A stretch of 64,000 bases of DNA from Thermoanaerobaculia bacterium (GTDB lineage Bacteria > Acidobacteriota > Thermoanaerobaculia > Multivoradales > J023), in the NCBI GenBank assembly GCA_028066595.1, contig JALCBJ010000022.1, positions 1 to 64,000 of the forward strand. Direction: 5' to 3'. Shown one piece after another: positions 25,393 to 33,541 of this stretch. How positions within the stretch are numbered: position 1 is the stretch's first letter; every line of letters starts with the position of its first letter. Below the pieces are notes generated by a model. It had not been told where the DNA came from and did not search any database. It saw only the letters and a program-made list of their open reading frames with translations. The translations under genes were made by a program, and so were the position numbers.

Positions 25393-26400
25393 TCAGTCCA
25401 GAAGACGGTTCAACGAAAAGTCGTACTGCCCATCGGTGCTTGAGAAGCGTTCGGCGAAATCGATCCGCCGCAGACAGTCCTCGTCCACGACCCGCGAGTA
25501 GGTCGATGCATCGTCTGCCGTCGCAGCCACCATGCTCGACTTCATGAACACGTCCGCGGGTGGTGGATGACCGGCCAGTGCATCGCAGACCATGACCAGA
25601 GCCCAGATGCCGTCCAAGATATGCCCGCCCACGCTGGTGGTGATCCGGCCGTCTGCAACCTGCTCGAGAGAATCGCCGAGCCAGTCGATGCCACCGAGGA
25701 GAACGTCCTCTCCGGGGTTCAGCCCCACGTCTTCGAGTGCCTGTGCAGCTCCCTGAGCGATGCTGTCGTTGGCTGCCCAGATCACCTGCGGGCGATTGGT
25801 CTGCAGGTACTCGGCGGTGATCCGGTGCCCTTTCCCCCGGCTCCAACCGGCCATGCGAAGGTCGTAGGTAACTTGGTCTCCGTATTCGCGGACGGTCTCA
25901 CGGAATCCCGTCAGACGGTTGGTCGCCGCTTGGGTGAACGGGCCGGACAACGTCAGGACCCGGATTTTGCCGTCCGCCTCGCGGCGGTTCTCAACGATGG
26001 CGCGATCCAGAAGCGTGCGGGCGAGCATCCGCCCCACGCCCCGATCGTCGGGCATGATCTCGCAGCGCCAATGCTCATAGGGTAATCCGGGTTCGCCGAC
26101 GATGTTTCGATCCGTTTCGTAGAAACTCTCAAAAGCCATGACGGTAGGAACTTCCGCGCGGTTCAAGATGTCGAGTAGCGGAGTCGCGAGGTTCCTGGCG
26201 TTGACCACGACTGCGCCGTCTGGGCGCTCGGGTCCGTCGAGGAGCTCGCGGAGCAGATGCGCGACGTCTTCCGTCGCATTGAGCCCATTCACTTCGACTC
26301 CCAGGCTCGTTGCCGCGATTTTCATATAACGAAGTGCTAAATCGTGAAACTTACCTGGTTTGTCGAGTAGGGGGCTGATGAATACAACATGATGAGCCAT
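25393..26400 (-). CDS. Periplasmic-binding-protein-like sugar sensor without signal peptide
   Basis: A 335-residue protein with the two-lobed fold of sugar-binding proteins (Peripla_BP_4/RbsB type). VVFISPLLDKPGKFHDLALRYMKIAATSLGVEV opens lobe one, VIWAANDSIAQGAAQALEDVGL is the classic hinge/ligand region and VLLGGIDWLGDSLEQV follows. An in-frame TAG lies directly before the ATG, so there is no signal peptide and no room for a longer start. The protein should stay in the cytoplasm. No DNA-binding domain and no ABC transporter genes accompany it. It follows the LacI repressor gene on the same strand with a 194-base gap. It may be a soluble sensor or buffer of the sugar handled by the neighbouring symporter; this is inference. 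Confidence 0.8.
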   Translation of the reverse strand: MAHHVVFISPLLDKPGKFHDLALRYMKIAATSLGVEVNGLNATEDVAHLLRELLDGPERPDGAVVVNARNLATPLLDILNRAEVPTVMAFESFYETDRNIVGEPGLPYEHWRCEIMPDDRGVGRMLARTLLDRAIVENRREADGKIRVLTLSGPFTQAATNRLTGFRETVREYGDQVTYDLRMAGWSRGKGHRITAEYLQTNRPQVIWAANDSIAQGAAQALEDVGLNPGEDVLLGGIDWLGDSLEQVADGRITTSVGGHILDGIWALVMVCDALAGHPPPADVFMKSSMVAATADDASTYSRVVDEDCLRRIDFAERFSSTDGQYDFSLNRLLD

Positions 26401-26594
26401 CTAAAGCCTCGGTTCGTTTTCGGTTCTGCGAAGAAACGCTCTTCACGAAACCTTTAGAGTACGAGGCTAGCAAGGTCCCAGATTTGCGAGCAATAGCTAG
26501 CAATTCAGAATCTCCGAGCATTGAGCCTGTACTTTGAACGATACCGATCAGCTCTCTACTCGGCCGCTCAGGGCGCCCGCTGGGCGTGTCTCGG

Positions 26595-27701
26595 CTACTC
26601 GATCGTGCCGGATATCGCAGTCCGCAGATCGGTCGCCGCGGGCATCGGATCGGGTCGACGACGCAGCTGTCCGGGAGACGGACCGGTGGACTTGCGAACG
26701 ACCAACTCCGGCTCGACGGTGAACTCGTTCGGCATGTCGACACCCCGCAAGCAATCGAGCAACGCCCGACCCGCGATGCGACCCATCTCTTCCAATGGCT
26801 GCCGTACGGTGGTCAAGCTCGGATTGAAGAACGCCGCGCTCTGGATGTCGTCGAAGCCCACCACCGACACGTCGTCTGGCACGTCGAGTCCGGCGTCGAG
26901 GAAGGCCCGCATGGCACCGATCGCAGATACGTCGTTGAACGCGAAGAGTGCCGAGAAGCCTCCGATCTCGAGCAGCTGCTGCCCCAACGCGTAGCCCTCC
27001 TCGAAGCCTTGCTCCGGCGTGAAGACTTCCTGCGGGCCCGCACCGGTGAGCTGGAGGATCCGCTCCTGCGGCAGATCAATGTCGAACTCGACGGCGGCCT
27101 CACGGATCGACTCCAGACGAACTTCGGTGTCACCACTGCTGGGATGCCCCTGAAATACGGCGATCTCGCGGTGTCCGAGCTCCGCGAGATGGCCGAGAGC
27201 GGCGCGGGCTGCGCTGCGGTGTTCGATGATCACATTCATCACGCCCGGAGCATCTTCGTGCCCGGCAACTGCCACCGTGGGTAGCTCCAAGGGTCCGAAC
27301 AGAGGCGTGTTGATCAGCACGAATCCGTCTACCTGGCGATCGCGGAAGAGATTCACGTAGTCGTCGAAGAGCTCGGGTCGGATCCGGTGTCCAGCGACGA
27401 AATAGAAATAGCCCTCCGCCAGAAGATGACTCTCCAGGCCGGTCAGAATGCCCGAGTTGTAACTGTCACTGACCTCCGGCAGCAGCACTCCGATCGTGTG
27501 GCTCTTCTGATTCCGCAACGAACGGGCCGTGAGATTCGGCCGGTAGTTCAAGAGACGGGCTGCAGCGCGCACCCGGTCTTGTGTGTCTTGAGGGATCGCC
27601 CGAGCCGCCGGGGCCTGGTTGATCACCAGAGAGACCGTGGCGGTCGAAACACCGGCGTGGCTGGCCACGTCTTTGAGGGTCACGCGCTTACTTCTCGACA
27701 T
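26595..27701 (-). CDS. LacI-family transcriptional repressor
   Basis: A 368-residue repressor. The helix-turn-helix VTLKDVASHAGVSTATVSLVIN (residues 7-28) and hinge PNLTARSLR lead into a periplasmic-binding-like sensor domain with TIGVLLPEVSDSYN, ALFAFNDVSAIGAMRAFLDAGLDVPDDVSVVGFDD and SLTTVRQPLEEMGR. It is transcribed divergently from the SGLT-like symporter at 28019. The intergenic region has two CG-centred operator-like sites, so it most likely represses that transporter in the absence of its sugar. About 25 residues at the C-terminus extend beyond the usual end. Confidence 0.95.
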   Translation of the reverse strand: MSRSKRVTLKDVASHAGVSTATVSLVINQAPAARAIPQDTQDRVRAAARLLNYRPNLTARSLRNQKSHTIGVLLPEVSDSYNSGILTGLESHLLAEGYFYFVAGHRIRPELFDDYVNLFRDRQVDGFVLINTPLFGPLELPTVAVAGHEDAPGVMNVIIEHRSAARAALGHLAELGHREIAVFQGHPSSGDTEVRLESIREAAVEFDIDLPQERILQLTGAGPQEVFTPEQGFEEGYALGQQLLEIGGFSALFAFNDVSAIGAMRAFLDAGLDVPDDVSVVGFDDIQSAAFFNPSLTTVRQPLEEMGRIAGRALLDCLRGVDMPNEFTVEPELVVRKSTGPSPGQLRRRPDPMPAATDLRTAISGTIE

Positions 27702-27889
27702 TCGACCGACACCCTCTGGTTTGCCCGTTCACGTGGATTCCCACGATTCGCATGACGTTCCGCGCCATTATCGGCGTAGAAATTCTCGATACAAAAAGCC
27801 CAAAGCCCATTCCATCCCCCGGATCTTGGTGGCCACGAGGTGGCAATCGTACCGAGGGAGACCTTGTAACAAATATTCATAACAGCTCC

Positions 27890-27957
27890 TAAATCGTTTG
27901 ACAACTACAGTCGCTCATCTATACCCTGGCGCTCACGACGATTAAAACGATTTAATC
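27890..27957 (+). promoter_or_regulatory. Symporter promoter flanked by two LacI-type operators
   Basis: TTGACA (27898-27903) and TATACC (27920-27925), 16 bases apart, form a good sigma-70 promoter reading toward the symporter at 28019. GATTAAAACGATTTAATC (27940-27957) is an 18-base near-palindrome with the central CG typical of LacI-family operators; only one base pair of the nine breaks symmetry. Its core AAACGATTT recurs in inverted form as AAATCGTTT at 27891-27899, overlapping the -35 box. Two sites around a promoter suit looping repression by the adjacent LacI protein. The rest of the 317-base intergenic stretch (27702-28018) shows nothing else that I can support. Confidence 0.7.
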
Positions 27958-28018
27958 CTTACTCGCGCAGGTCCGACGTCTCGGAGCGCAAGGCCCGAAC
28001 CCGCTATGGAGGCCAAGC

Positions 28019-29656
28019 ATGGAATTGCTGAACGCCCTCGACTGGAGTCTGATCGCCCTCTACTTCGCGGCTGTCTTCGGTGTTGCTCTATGGTCCGCTC
28101 GGCGCGGCGACACACGGGAGACGTCGAAGGGCTATTTCTTGGCCGGTCGCAACATCGGCTGGTTCGTCGTCGGAGCGTCGCTTTTCGCCTCGAACATCGG
28201 CTCGGAGCACCTGGTCGGTCTTGCCGGTAGCGGCGCCGCGAGCGGTCTGGCAGTGGGTCAGTTCGAGATCCTCGCCTCTCTGATCCTGCTTCTCCTGGGT
28301 TGGCTGTTCGTACCCTTTTATCTCAAGAGCGGTGTCTTCACGATGCCGGAGTTTCTCGAACGCCGGTACTCGTCAGGGGCTCGCTGGTACCTGGCCGTGA
28401 TCTCTATCGTCGGTTATGTGCTGACCAAGATTTCGGTCACCATCGCCGCTGGGGGCATCGTGTTCGAGGCGTTGATGGGCATTGATTTCTGGGTCGGCGC
28501 CCTGGTCGTGGTGGTCGCTACGGGCCTCTACACCGTGTTTGGCGGCCTGCGGGCCGTTCTTTACACCGACCTGCTCCAGACCTTCGTTCTGGTGGGCGGC
28601 GCGGTCACCGTCACCCTGATCGGGCTCGGTCAACTGGGCGGCCTGTCGGAGCTGAGGACGGTGGTGGAGCCGAGCTTCTTCGAGATCTGGAGATCGTCTC
28701 AGGATTCGGACTTCCCCTGGACCGGCATCCTCTTCGGTGCACCGATTCTGGGGGTCTGGTATTGGTGCACCGACCAGTTCATCGTCCAACGGGTGCTCTC
28801 GGCATCGGACGTGGACAACGCTCGCCGCGGGACCATCTTCGGCGGCTTTCTCAAGATCCTCCCATTGTTCCTCTTCGTGCTCCCTGGCGTTGTCGCCCAT
28901 GGGTTGCAGCAGCAGGGGAGGCTGACCCTCGACACACCGGACCAAGCGCTACCCGCCCTCGTTGGAACGCTTTTGCCAGCAGGTCTCCGCGGCCTCGTGG
29001 TAGCTGGCCTTCTCGCAGCTCTGATGAGCTCCCTCTCGTCGGTGTTCAATTCCTGCTCCACCTTGGTCACATGGGACATCTACAAGAAGCTGCGCCCGAG
29101 CGCCGACGAGCGGACGCTCGTGCGGGTCGGCCAGATCGCCACCGCGATACTGGTGGGCTTCGGCTTGCTGTGGATCCCGATGATGCAGTTCATCTCCGAT
29201 CAGCTCTACGTCTACATCCAGAGCGTCCAGGCCTATATCTCGCCGCCCATCGCTGCGGTCTTCCTCATCGGTCTGTTCTGGCGACGCGTCAATGCCCAGG
29301 GCGCGATCGCTTCGTTGGTGACGGGCTTCTTCTTGGGTATGGGGAGACTGCTATTGGAGATCCAGAAGGAAAACCTGGGCGGCAGCCTGCGCTGGTTGGC
29401 CGAGGTCAACTTCCTCCACTTCGCCATTCTCCTTTTCGTGGCCTGCAGTGCCGTCCTCGTCCTCGTGAGCCTGCTGACCCCCGCGCAGTCCGACGCACGA
29501 CTCGCCGGGTTGACTTTCGCGACTGCCGATGCAGCGGCCCCCGCCGGTACCGAGGCACATCACGTAGAACCCGATCCGAGCCGCCGTCGCACGGATCTTT
29601 GGTTGTCGATTCTGCTGGCGGGCTGCGTAGCCGCTATCTGGATCCTGTTCGCCTGA
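28019..29656 (+). CDS. SGLT-like sodium/sugar symporter
   Basis: A 545-residue SSS-family transporter close to the Na+/galactose (vSGLT) group. KGYFLAGRNIGWFVVGASLFASNIGSEHLVGLAGSGAASG is the SGLT signature segment. PEFLERRYSSGARW, YWCTDQFIVQRVLSA and AGLLAALMSSLSSVFNSCSTLVTWDIYKKL (helix 8 with the Na+ site Ser residues) also match. It has about 14 hydrophobic segments, the last alone at the C-terminus (LWLSILLAGCVAAIWILFA). The divergent LacI repressor and twin operators indicate sugar-induced expression. The sugar itself cannot be named, and no glycosidase or sugar kinase is adjacent. Confidence 0.94.
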   Translation: MELLNALDWSLIALYFAAVFGVALWSARRGDTRETSKGYFLAGRNIGWFVVGASLFASNIGSEHLVGLAGSGAASGLAVGQFEILASLILLLLGWLFVPFYLKSGVFTMPEFLERRYSSGARWYLAVISIVGYVLTKISVTIAAGGIVFEALMGIDFWVGALVVVVATGLYTVFGGLRAVLYTDLLQTFVLVGGAVTVTLIGLGQLGGLSELRTVVEPSFFEIWRSSQDSDFPWTGILFGAPILGVWYWCTDQFIVQRVLSASDVDNARRGTIFGGFLKILPLFLFVLPGVVAHGLQQQGRLTLDTPDQALPALVGTLLPAGLRGLVVAGLLAALMSSLSSVFNSCSTLVTWDIYKKLRPSADERTLVRVGQIATAILVGFGLLWIPMMQFISDQLYVYIQSVQAYISPPIAAVFLIGLFWRRVNAQGAIASLVTGFFLGMGRLLLEIQKENLGGSLRWLAEVNFLHFAILLFVACSAVLVLVSLLTPAQSDARLAGLTFATADAAAPAGTEAHHVEPDPSRRRTDLWLSILLAGCVAAIWILFA

Positions 29657-29662
29657 GGCGCC

Positions 29663-29726
29663 GGGGCCAAATATCGCCTGCCGGGACAGGGGCCAAGTAT
29701 CGCCTGCGGCGAAAGGGGCCAAGTAC
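29663..29726. repeat. 26-bp tandem repeat, about 2.5 copies
   Basis: GGGGCCAAATATCGCCTG starts at 29663, GGGGCCAAGTATCGCCTG at 29689 and GGGGCCAAGTAC at 29715, exactly 26 bases apart. The units lie between the convergent symporter and cupin genes. The intervening CCGGGACAGG resembles motifs near REP-type elements, and GCCGGGACAGG recurs inverted near 25240. Confidence 0.75.
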
Positions 29727-29764
29727 GAAGGGTCCAGAGATCGCCTCACGGCTTCTCAAGGCGG

Positions 29765-30100
29765 CTACCCAGGAGCGTAGAACAAGGCGAGCCAGATCGT
29801 CGGCTCACTCTGCGCCGTCCACTCCACCCGATGACGGCGATGCGCTTCGATGAGGACATGGTCGCCGGGTCTGAGCTCGCGCACCCTGTCTTCGTCTTCG
29901 AAGCGAAGTCCCGCGGCGCCTGCCAGCAGCAGAACCCATTCCACTTCGTCTTGGTCGTACCAGAAACCGGGCGCGGAAGCCTGACCGGTGGAAACGATGC
30001 GTTCCGCACGCACCGGGCCGCGCCGCAACAACTCGAGCACCTGTTCGTCCTTGGCTTCGGGCGGCGGCAGGCGGTCGGTGAGGAGATTGTCGGGATGCAA
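29765..30100 (-). CDS. Small cupin-domain protein
   Basis: A single-domain cupin of about 111 residues. SAPGFWYDQDEVEWVLLLAGAAGLRFEDE and LRPGDHVLIEAHRRHRVEWT supply the two cupin motifs and probable metal ligands (Glu and His residues); TIWLALFYAPG closes the barrel. The reading frame extends upstream to 30295, but that part overlaps the preceding membrane-protein gene and looks non-coding. No ATG exists near the expected start; I take a TTG at 30098-30100, which gives MHPDNLL. Substrate and reaction are unknown. It follows the membrane protein on the same strand with a short overlap. Confidence 0.75.
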   Translation of the reverse strand: MHPDNLLTDRLPPPEAKDEQVLELLRRGPVRAERIVSTGQASAPGFWYDQDEVEWVLLLAGAAGLRFEDEDRVRELRPGDHVLIEAHRRHRVEWTAQSEPTIWLALFYAPG

Positions 30101-30114
30101 ATCAGGCGATGGAG

Positions 30115-30675
30115 TCAGCCCGCAGGCCACAGCCAGCAGAAGACCGCGCCGGTGACCAGGCCGTAGACGACCCCGTCGAAGATTTCGCGCCAGATGTTGC
30201 TCCACTTGCGATGCAGCCAGATCGCGTTGGGTGGTGATCCTCCTGCGAACGCCAGGATGGCAACGGTGCCGACAATCTGGAAGACCGCCAAACACTCCGC
30301 CCCTGCTGAAAGGGTGACGCTCGCGACGTAGGCAACCAAGCTCTGAAGGATCAGCAAGTACACGAAGTACACAGCCATGCTCTTCCCGATGGCCATCTCG
30401 CCGGGCTGCGCCAACGTAAGAAAGCCGACGGGCCCTTCCTTGAACTTGGCCTGCCAGGCTTCGTCCTTCCAGTCCTCCGGACCGGCTGAGAACGGAAAGG
30501 TGTACTCACCTTTGCCGGCTCCGGCGGCACGGATCGCGCTCATGACCGAGTCTTCGTCGTCGAGCTTGGCCCAATCGTTGCGGTGTAGACGCAGCACCAT
30601 CCAGCTCAGGGTACTGGTGATCTGCACACAAACCGCGGCCACGACGATGGGCAGCCAGAGGCTGGTCAAAGACAT
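30115..30675 (-). CDS. Conserved integral membrane protein
   Basis: A 186-residue protein with an N-terminal hydrophobic segment (about 6-28). A soluble loop with KGEYTFPFSAGPEDWKDEAWQAKF follows, then three further membrane segments (about 96-118, 120-140 and 160-182). WLHRKWSNIWREIFDGVVYGLVTGAVF near the end is the most conserved-looking part. I recall uncharacterised homologues of this length in several phyla but no function. The start at 30675 has GAGAGG five bases upstream. It is followed directly by the cupin gene. Confidence 0.8.
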   Translation of the reverse strand: MSLTSLWLPIVVAAVCVQITSTLSWMVLRLHRNDWAKLDDEDSVMSAIRAAGAGKGEYTFPFSAGPEDWKDEAWQAKFKEGPVGFLTLAQPGEMAIGKSMAVYFVYLLILQSLVAYVASVTLSAGAECLAVFQIVGTVAILAFAGGSPPNAIWLHRKWSNIWREIFDGVVYGLVTGAVFCWLWPAG

Positions 30676-30759
30676 ATCGACCTCTCTTTCTTGGATCCGA
30701 CGGTAGGTTTGGTGCGGCGAGTCTAACCGAATCGAGCCGGAGATACTCTAGGCCCCGTC

Positions 30760-31830
30760 ATGGACCCCATTTGCCACACCCTCGTCGGCGCGACGCTCGC
30801 CGGGACCCGTCTGGGCGACCGGTGCTGGGGCGCCAAGGCAACCCTGATCGTCGCGGCCAATCTTCCCGACGTCGATGTCGTGTCTCTCGCCTGGGGACAG
30901 AACGCCTCGATGGCCTGGCGACGCGGTTGGACACATGGAGTTTTGGCTCTCGCCGTAGCGCCCTTCCTCCTGGCCTGGCTCGTCGGCTGGTGGGGGCGCC
31001 GACGAGGTCGCGAAGTGAGTCAAAGCTGGCTGCTAGGTCTCTCGTACCTCGGATTCCTCACCCATCCCACCCTCGATTGGCTCAACACGTACGGCATGCG
31101 CTGGCTCATGCCATTCGACGGCACCTGGTTCTATGGAGACGCGCTCTACATCGTCGATCCGTGGATGTGGCTGATCCCCGGAGCCGCCGCATTTCTGCGC
31201 TTCTCTCGAGGCCGCCGCGCTGTCGGTCTTTGGCTGGTCCTGGGTTTGCTTCTCAGCGTGCCGATTGTCGGGTTTGCGCCCGCCGAGGCACGTTGGCCGT
31301 GGCTGATCGCCTGTACCGTTCTCGTCGCGGTACGTGCACGTGGACCCTTGGCTCCCGCAACGGCACGCTCGTTGTGCGTCGTAGCGTTGGGCCTCGTAGT
31401 GGCCTACGCTGCCACCATGGCAGCGCAACAGCGTCTCACCCGCAACGAGCTCGTGGTCATGACCGGCAAGCGGCCGGCAGAGGTATTCGTCGGCCCCCTC
31501 CCCGGCCGCGTTACCTCCCGGGACGTTCTGCTGGCCGGACCTCACACGTATACGCCGGGAATCCATCACCTCAGCGAACCCGAGCTCGAGACTCTCGATG
31601 CCATCGCGATCGAGTCGGATGACGTGCGTGTGCTCTCGGCCCTCCTCGCGCCCTGCGCTGAAGGGATAGCAAACTGGTTGCGCTATCCGTTCTTCCGCAT
31701 CGAGGAGACCACCGATGGCGGAAGTCGCGTCCACCTATTGGACGCACGCTACGTGCGTTCGGTGCAACCGGGCTTCGGGATGTGGACCGTCGAATTCGAC
31801 GCCGAAGGAAACGTCGTCAGCTGTCCCTGA
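30760..31830 (+). CDS. YdjM/DUF457-type membrane-bound metal-dependent hydrolase
   Basis: A 356-residue inner-membrane protein of the DUF457/YdjM family. MDPICHTLVGATLAGTRLGDRCWGAKATLIVAANLPDVDVVSL carries the His and Asp residues thought to bind metal, with further His/Asp in RRGWTHGVLAL and GFLTHPTLDWLNTYGMRW. About five membrane segments follow, and then a C-terminal soluble domain from roughly residue 240. Members are annotated as metal-dependent hydrolases, but the substrate is unknown. It is divergent from the 30675 membrane gene. Confidence 0.88.
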   Translation: MDPICHTLVGATLAGTRLGDRCWGAKATLIVAANLPDVDVVSLAWGQNASMAWRRGWTHGVLALAVAPFLLAWLVGWWGRRRGREVSQSWLLGLSYLGFLTHPTLDWLNTYGMRWLMPFDGTWFYGDALYIVDPWMWLIPGAAAFLRFSRGRRAVGLWLVLGLLLSVPIVGFAPAEARWPWLIACTVLVAVRARGPLAPATARSLCVVALGLVVAYAATMAAQQRLTRNELVVMTGKRPAEVFVGPLPGRVTSRDVLLAGPHTYTPGIHHLSEPELETLDAIAIESDDVRVLSALLAPCAEGIANWLRYPFFRIEETTDGGSRVHLLDARYVRSVQPGFGMWTVEFDAEGNVVSCP

Positions 31831-31931
31831 TCCGCCGATCCCGCCACTCTGGTCTGGTTTCGGCCCCTGGAGCCTCCGACGTTTCGCCAGCCCCCCTCGC
31901 TGGGCGCCAACGGCTGCCAATGCGTCGTTGG

Positions 31932-32717
31932 TTAGAAACCTCGCAGCCCGAGACGGGCTCCCACCTCGTCCGCGAGCTGGGAGAAGTCTTCCGCGGCTCG
32001 GGACTGAGGTGCGTAGCGAAAGATGTCTTGACAGTGACCGGGTGCCTCCAGCAAGCGGACATCTGTACGCACGATGGTAGAGAGAGCTTCTTCCGGGAAC
32101 TGCGCCTTGAGCAGCTCGTCGACCTCGCGATAGAGACGAGTCCTCGCGTCGGCACGGCATTGCAAGACGCCGAAGAGCTCCAAGTCGGGATTCAGCCGCT
32201 GGCGCACCAAGCTCACCACACGGTCGAGGCCGGCGAGCGAACCCAAGGCCATCGCGCCCGACTCGATGACCACCAGGACATCGCTGGCGGCTGCCAATGC
32301 CGAATGCATCAGCCAGCCGTGAGCGGGCGGTGTGTCGAGCAACACCACCGACCAGCGCTCCGGCAGAGCTCCGACCACCCCCGCAAGAACCGTCTCTGAC
32401 CCCGGCTCGCTCGACAGCAGCACCTCGGCCCGCGCTAGACCGCCACAGCCTGGGATCAGATCGAGGCCGGGGACCGAGGTCTCTTGCACCAGGTCGATGA
32501 GACCCGATTCACCGCGCAATGCGCCGAGCAGCCGGCTCTCCGGATCGGATCGCTCGAGCCACGAGGAGGCCGAGGCCTCGATCTGAGGGTCCAGGTCGAT
32601 CAGGAGCACCCGTTCGCCTCGCTCCCTGAGCTTCCTGCAGAGACCGGCGGCCAGATTGACGGCTGTGGTCGTCTTGCCGACGCCGCCTTTCAGGTTGGTG
32701 ATCGCGATGCGCCTCAT
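31932..32717 (-). CDS. Orphan ParA/Soj-type ATPase
   Basis: A 261-residue deviant-Walker ATPase starting at the ATG 32715-32717, directly before MRRIAITNLKGGVGKTTTAV. The signature Lys and P-loop lie at residues 10-17, the A' motif is VLLIDLDPQIEAS and the Walker B-like region is VVLLDTPPAHG. Such proteins position DNA, chemosensory arrays or other cargo on the nucleoid by dimerising with ATP. No ParB-like partner or parS site is visible, and the next genes are unrelated, so the cargo is unknown. The open frame reaching 32813 runs through the promoter of the divergent gene and is not used. Confidence 0.88.
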   Translation of the reverse strand: MRRIAITNLKGGVGKTTTAVNLAAGLCRKLRERGERVLLIDLDPQIEASASSWLERSDPESRLLGALRGESGLIDLVQETSVPGLDLIPGCGGLARAEVLLSSEPGSETVLAGVVGALPERWSVVLLDTPPAHGWLMHSALAAASDVLVVIESGAMALGSLAGLDRVVSLVRQRLNPDLELFGVLQCRADARTRLYREVDELLKAQFPEEALSTIVRTDVRLLEAPGHCQDIFRYAPQSRAAEDFSQLADEVGARLGLRGF

Positions 32718-32805
32718 GGTGCCAAAGCGTACCAGTGATCCGGATCCGATAAATCTGGTCCGGGAGTGAACCGGATCCGGAGCAACCGACGTATACAAAA
32801 CATTC

Positions 32806-32835
32806 TTGACCAACCGGTCAACTACTCACTACAAA
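32806..32835 (+). promoter_or_regulatory. Promoter with TetR-like palindrome
   Basis: TTGACCAACCGGTCAA (32806-32821) is a 6-4-6 inverted repeat whose left arm is also a -35 hexamer. TACAAA (32830-32835) lies 18 bases on, as the -10 box for the AhpD-like gene at 32853. Upstream, GGATCCGG-type motifs recur between 32735 and 32780. The palindrome looks like a TetR-family operator, but no such regulator is encoded here. Confidence 0.55.
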
Positions 32836-32852
32836 CACGTAAGGACATCACC

Positions 32853-33419
32853 ATGAGCCTGTTCGACGTTCACACTCTCGACTCCGTATCCGCGGACGGC
32901 CAGGAAGCTCTCCAAGCTGCACAAGGCAAGTTCGGTTTCGTACCCAATCTCATCGGCGTCATGGCCGAGGCACCCGCCCTCGCCAACGGCTATCTGTCCC
33001 TCGCCGGAATCTTCGGCAGCTCGTCTCTTTCGGCCCAGGAGCAGCAGGTCGTCCTCCTCGCCGTCAGCTATGTCAACGACTGCCGCTACTGCGTGGCCGC
33101 CCACACCACCGTGGCCCAGGGTACCGGCCTATCTCGCGAGAACCTCGATGCCCTACGTTCCGGCGGCGACCTACCGGATGCAAAGCAGAACGCCCTCGCC
33201 ACGTTTTCCCGGGCACTGGTGGAAAGCAACGGCTGGGCTGGTGACGCTGCGGTACAGGCCTTTCTCGATGCGGGCTACTCGCGGCAGAACGTTCTCGAGG
33301 TGGTCTTGGGGATCGGGGTCAAGACCCTGTCGAACTACACCAACCACCTCGCCGACACCCCCCTGGACGGAGCCTTCCAGGCCAACGCCTGGAACAAGGC
33401 GGAATCGGCGGCCGCCTGA
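32853..33419 (+). CDS. Carboxymuconolactone decarboxylase/AhpD-like protein
   Basis: A 188-residue AhpD-fold protein. SYVNDCRYCVAAHTTVAQ has the CxxC pair with the downstream His of alkylhydroperoxidase-type active sites, so a thiol peroxidase or redox role is likely. LDAGYSRQNVLEVVLGIGVKTLSNYTNHLADTPLD is the usual C-terminal helix pair. The ATG at 32853 is chosen because AAGGA precedes it by seven bases and the residues upstream run through the promoter. It carries its own operator-bearing promoter and ends before a strong bidirectional terminator, so it is a single-gene unit. Confidence 0.92.
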   Translation: MSLFDVHTLDSVSADGQEALQAAQGKFGFVPNLIGVMAEAPALANGYLSLAGIFGSSSLSAQEQQVVLLAVSYVNDCRYCVAAHTTVAQGTGLSRENLDALRSGGDLPDAKQNALATFSRALVESNGWAGDAAVQAFLDAGYSRQNVLEVVLGIGVKTLSNYTNHLADTPLDGAFQANAWNKAESAAA

Positions 33420-33467
33420 CGGCACCGCGTCTCTGACGGACTCGACTAGATCCCGCCTCAAAGTGAA

Positions 33468-33495
33468 AAGGCTCCCCACTACCGTGGGGAGCCTT
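33468..33495 (-). terminator. Rho-independent terminator
   Basis: AAGGCTCCCCAC (33468-33479) and GTGGGGAGCCTT (33484-33495) form a perfect 12-bp stem with a TACC loop. Read on the minus strand it is followed by TTTTCACTTT, so it is a good terminator for the outer-membrane gene ending at 33542. It may also stop the AhpD-like gene from the other side. Confidence 0.9.
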
Positions 33496-33541
33496 CCGGG
33501 CCCCGAAGGCCCATGACGACCGTGTCGTCTACCGGATCGGA

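Noticed and set aside
27680-27904. A 74-codon minus-strand frame upstream of LacI, with a possible leader peptide from an ATG after GGAG
   Set aside because: It covers the promoter and operator region, and the translation shows no domain or conserved pattern.
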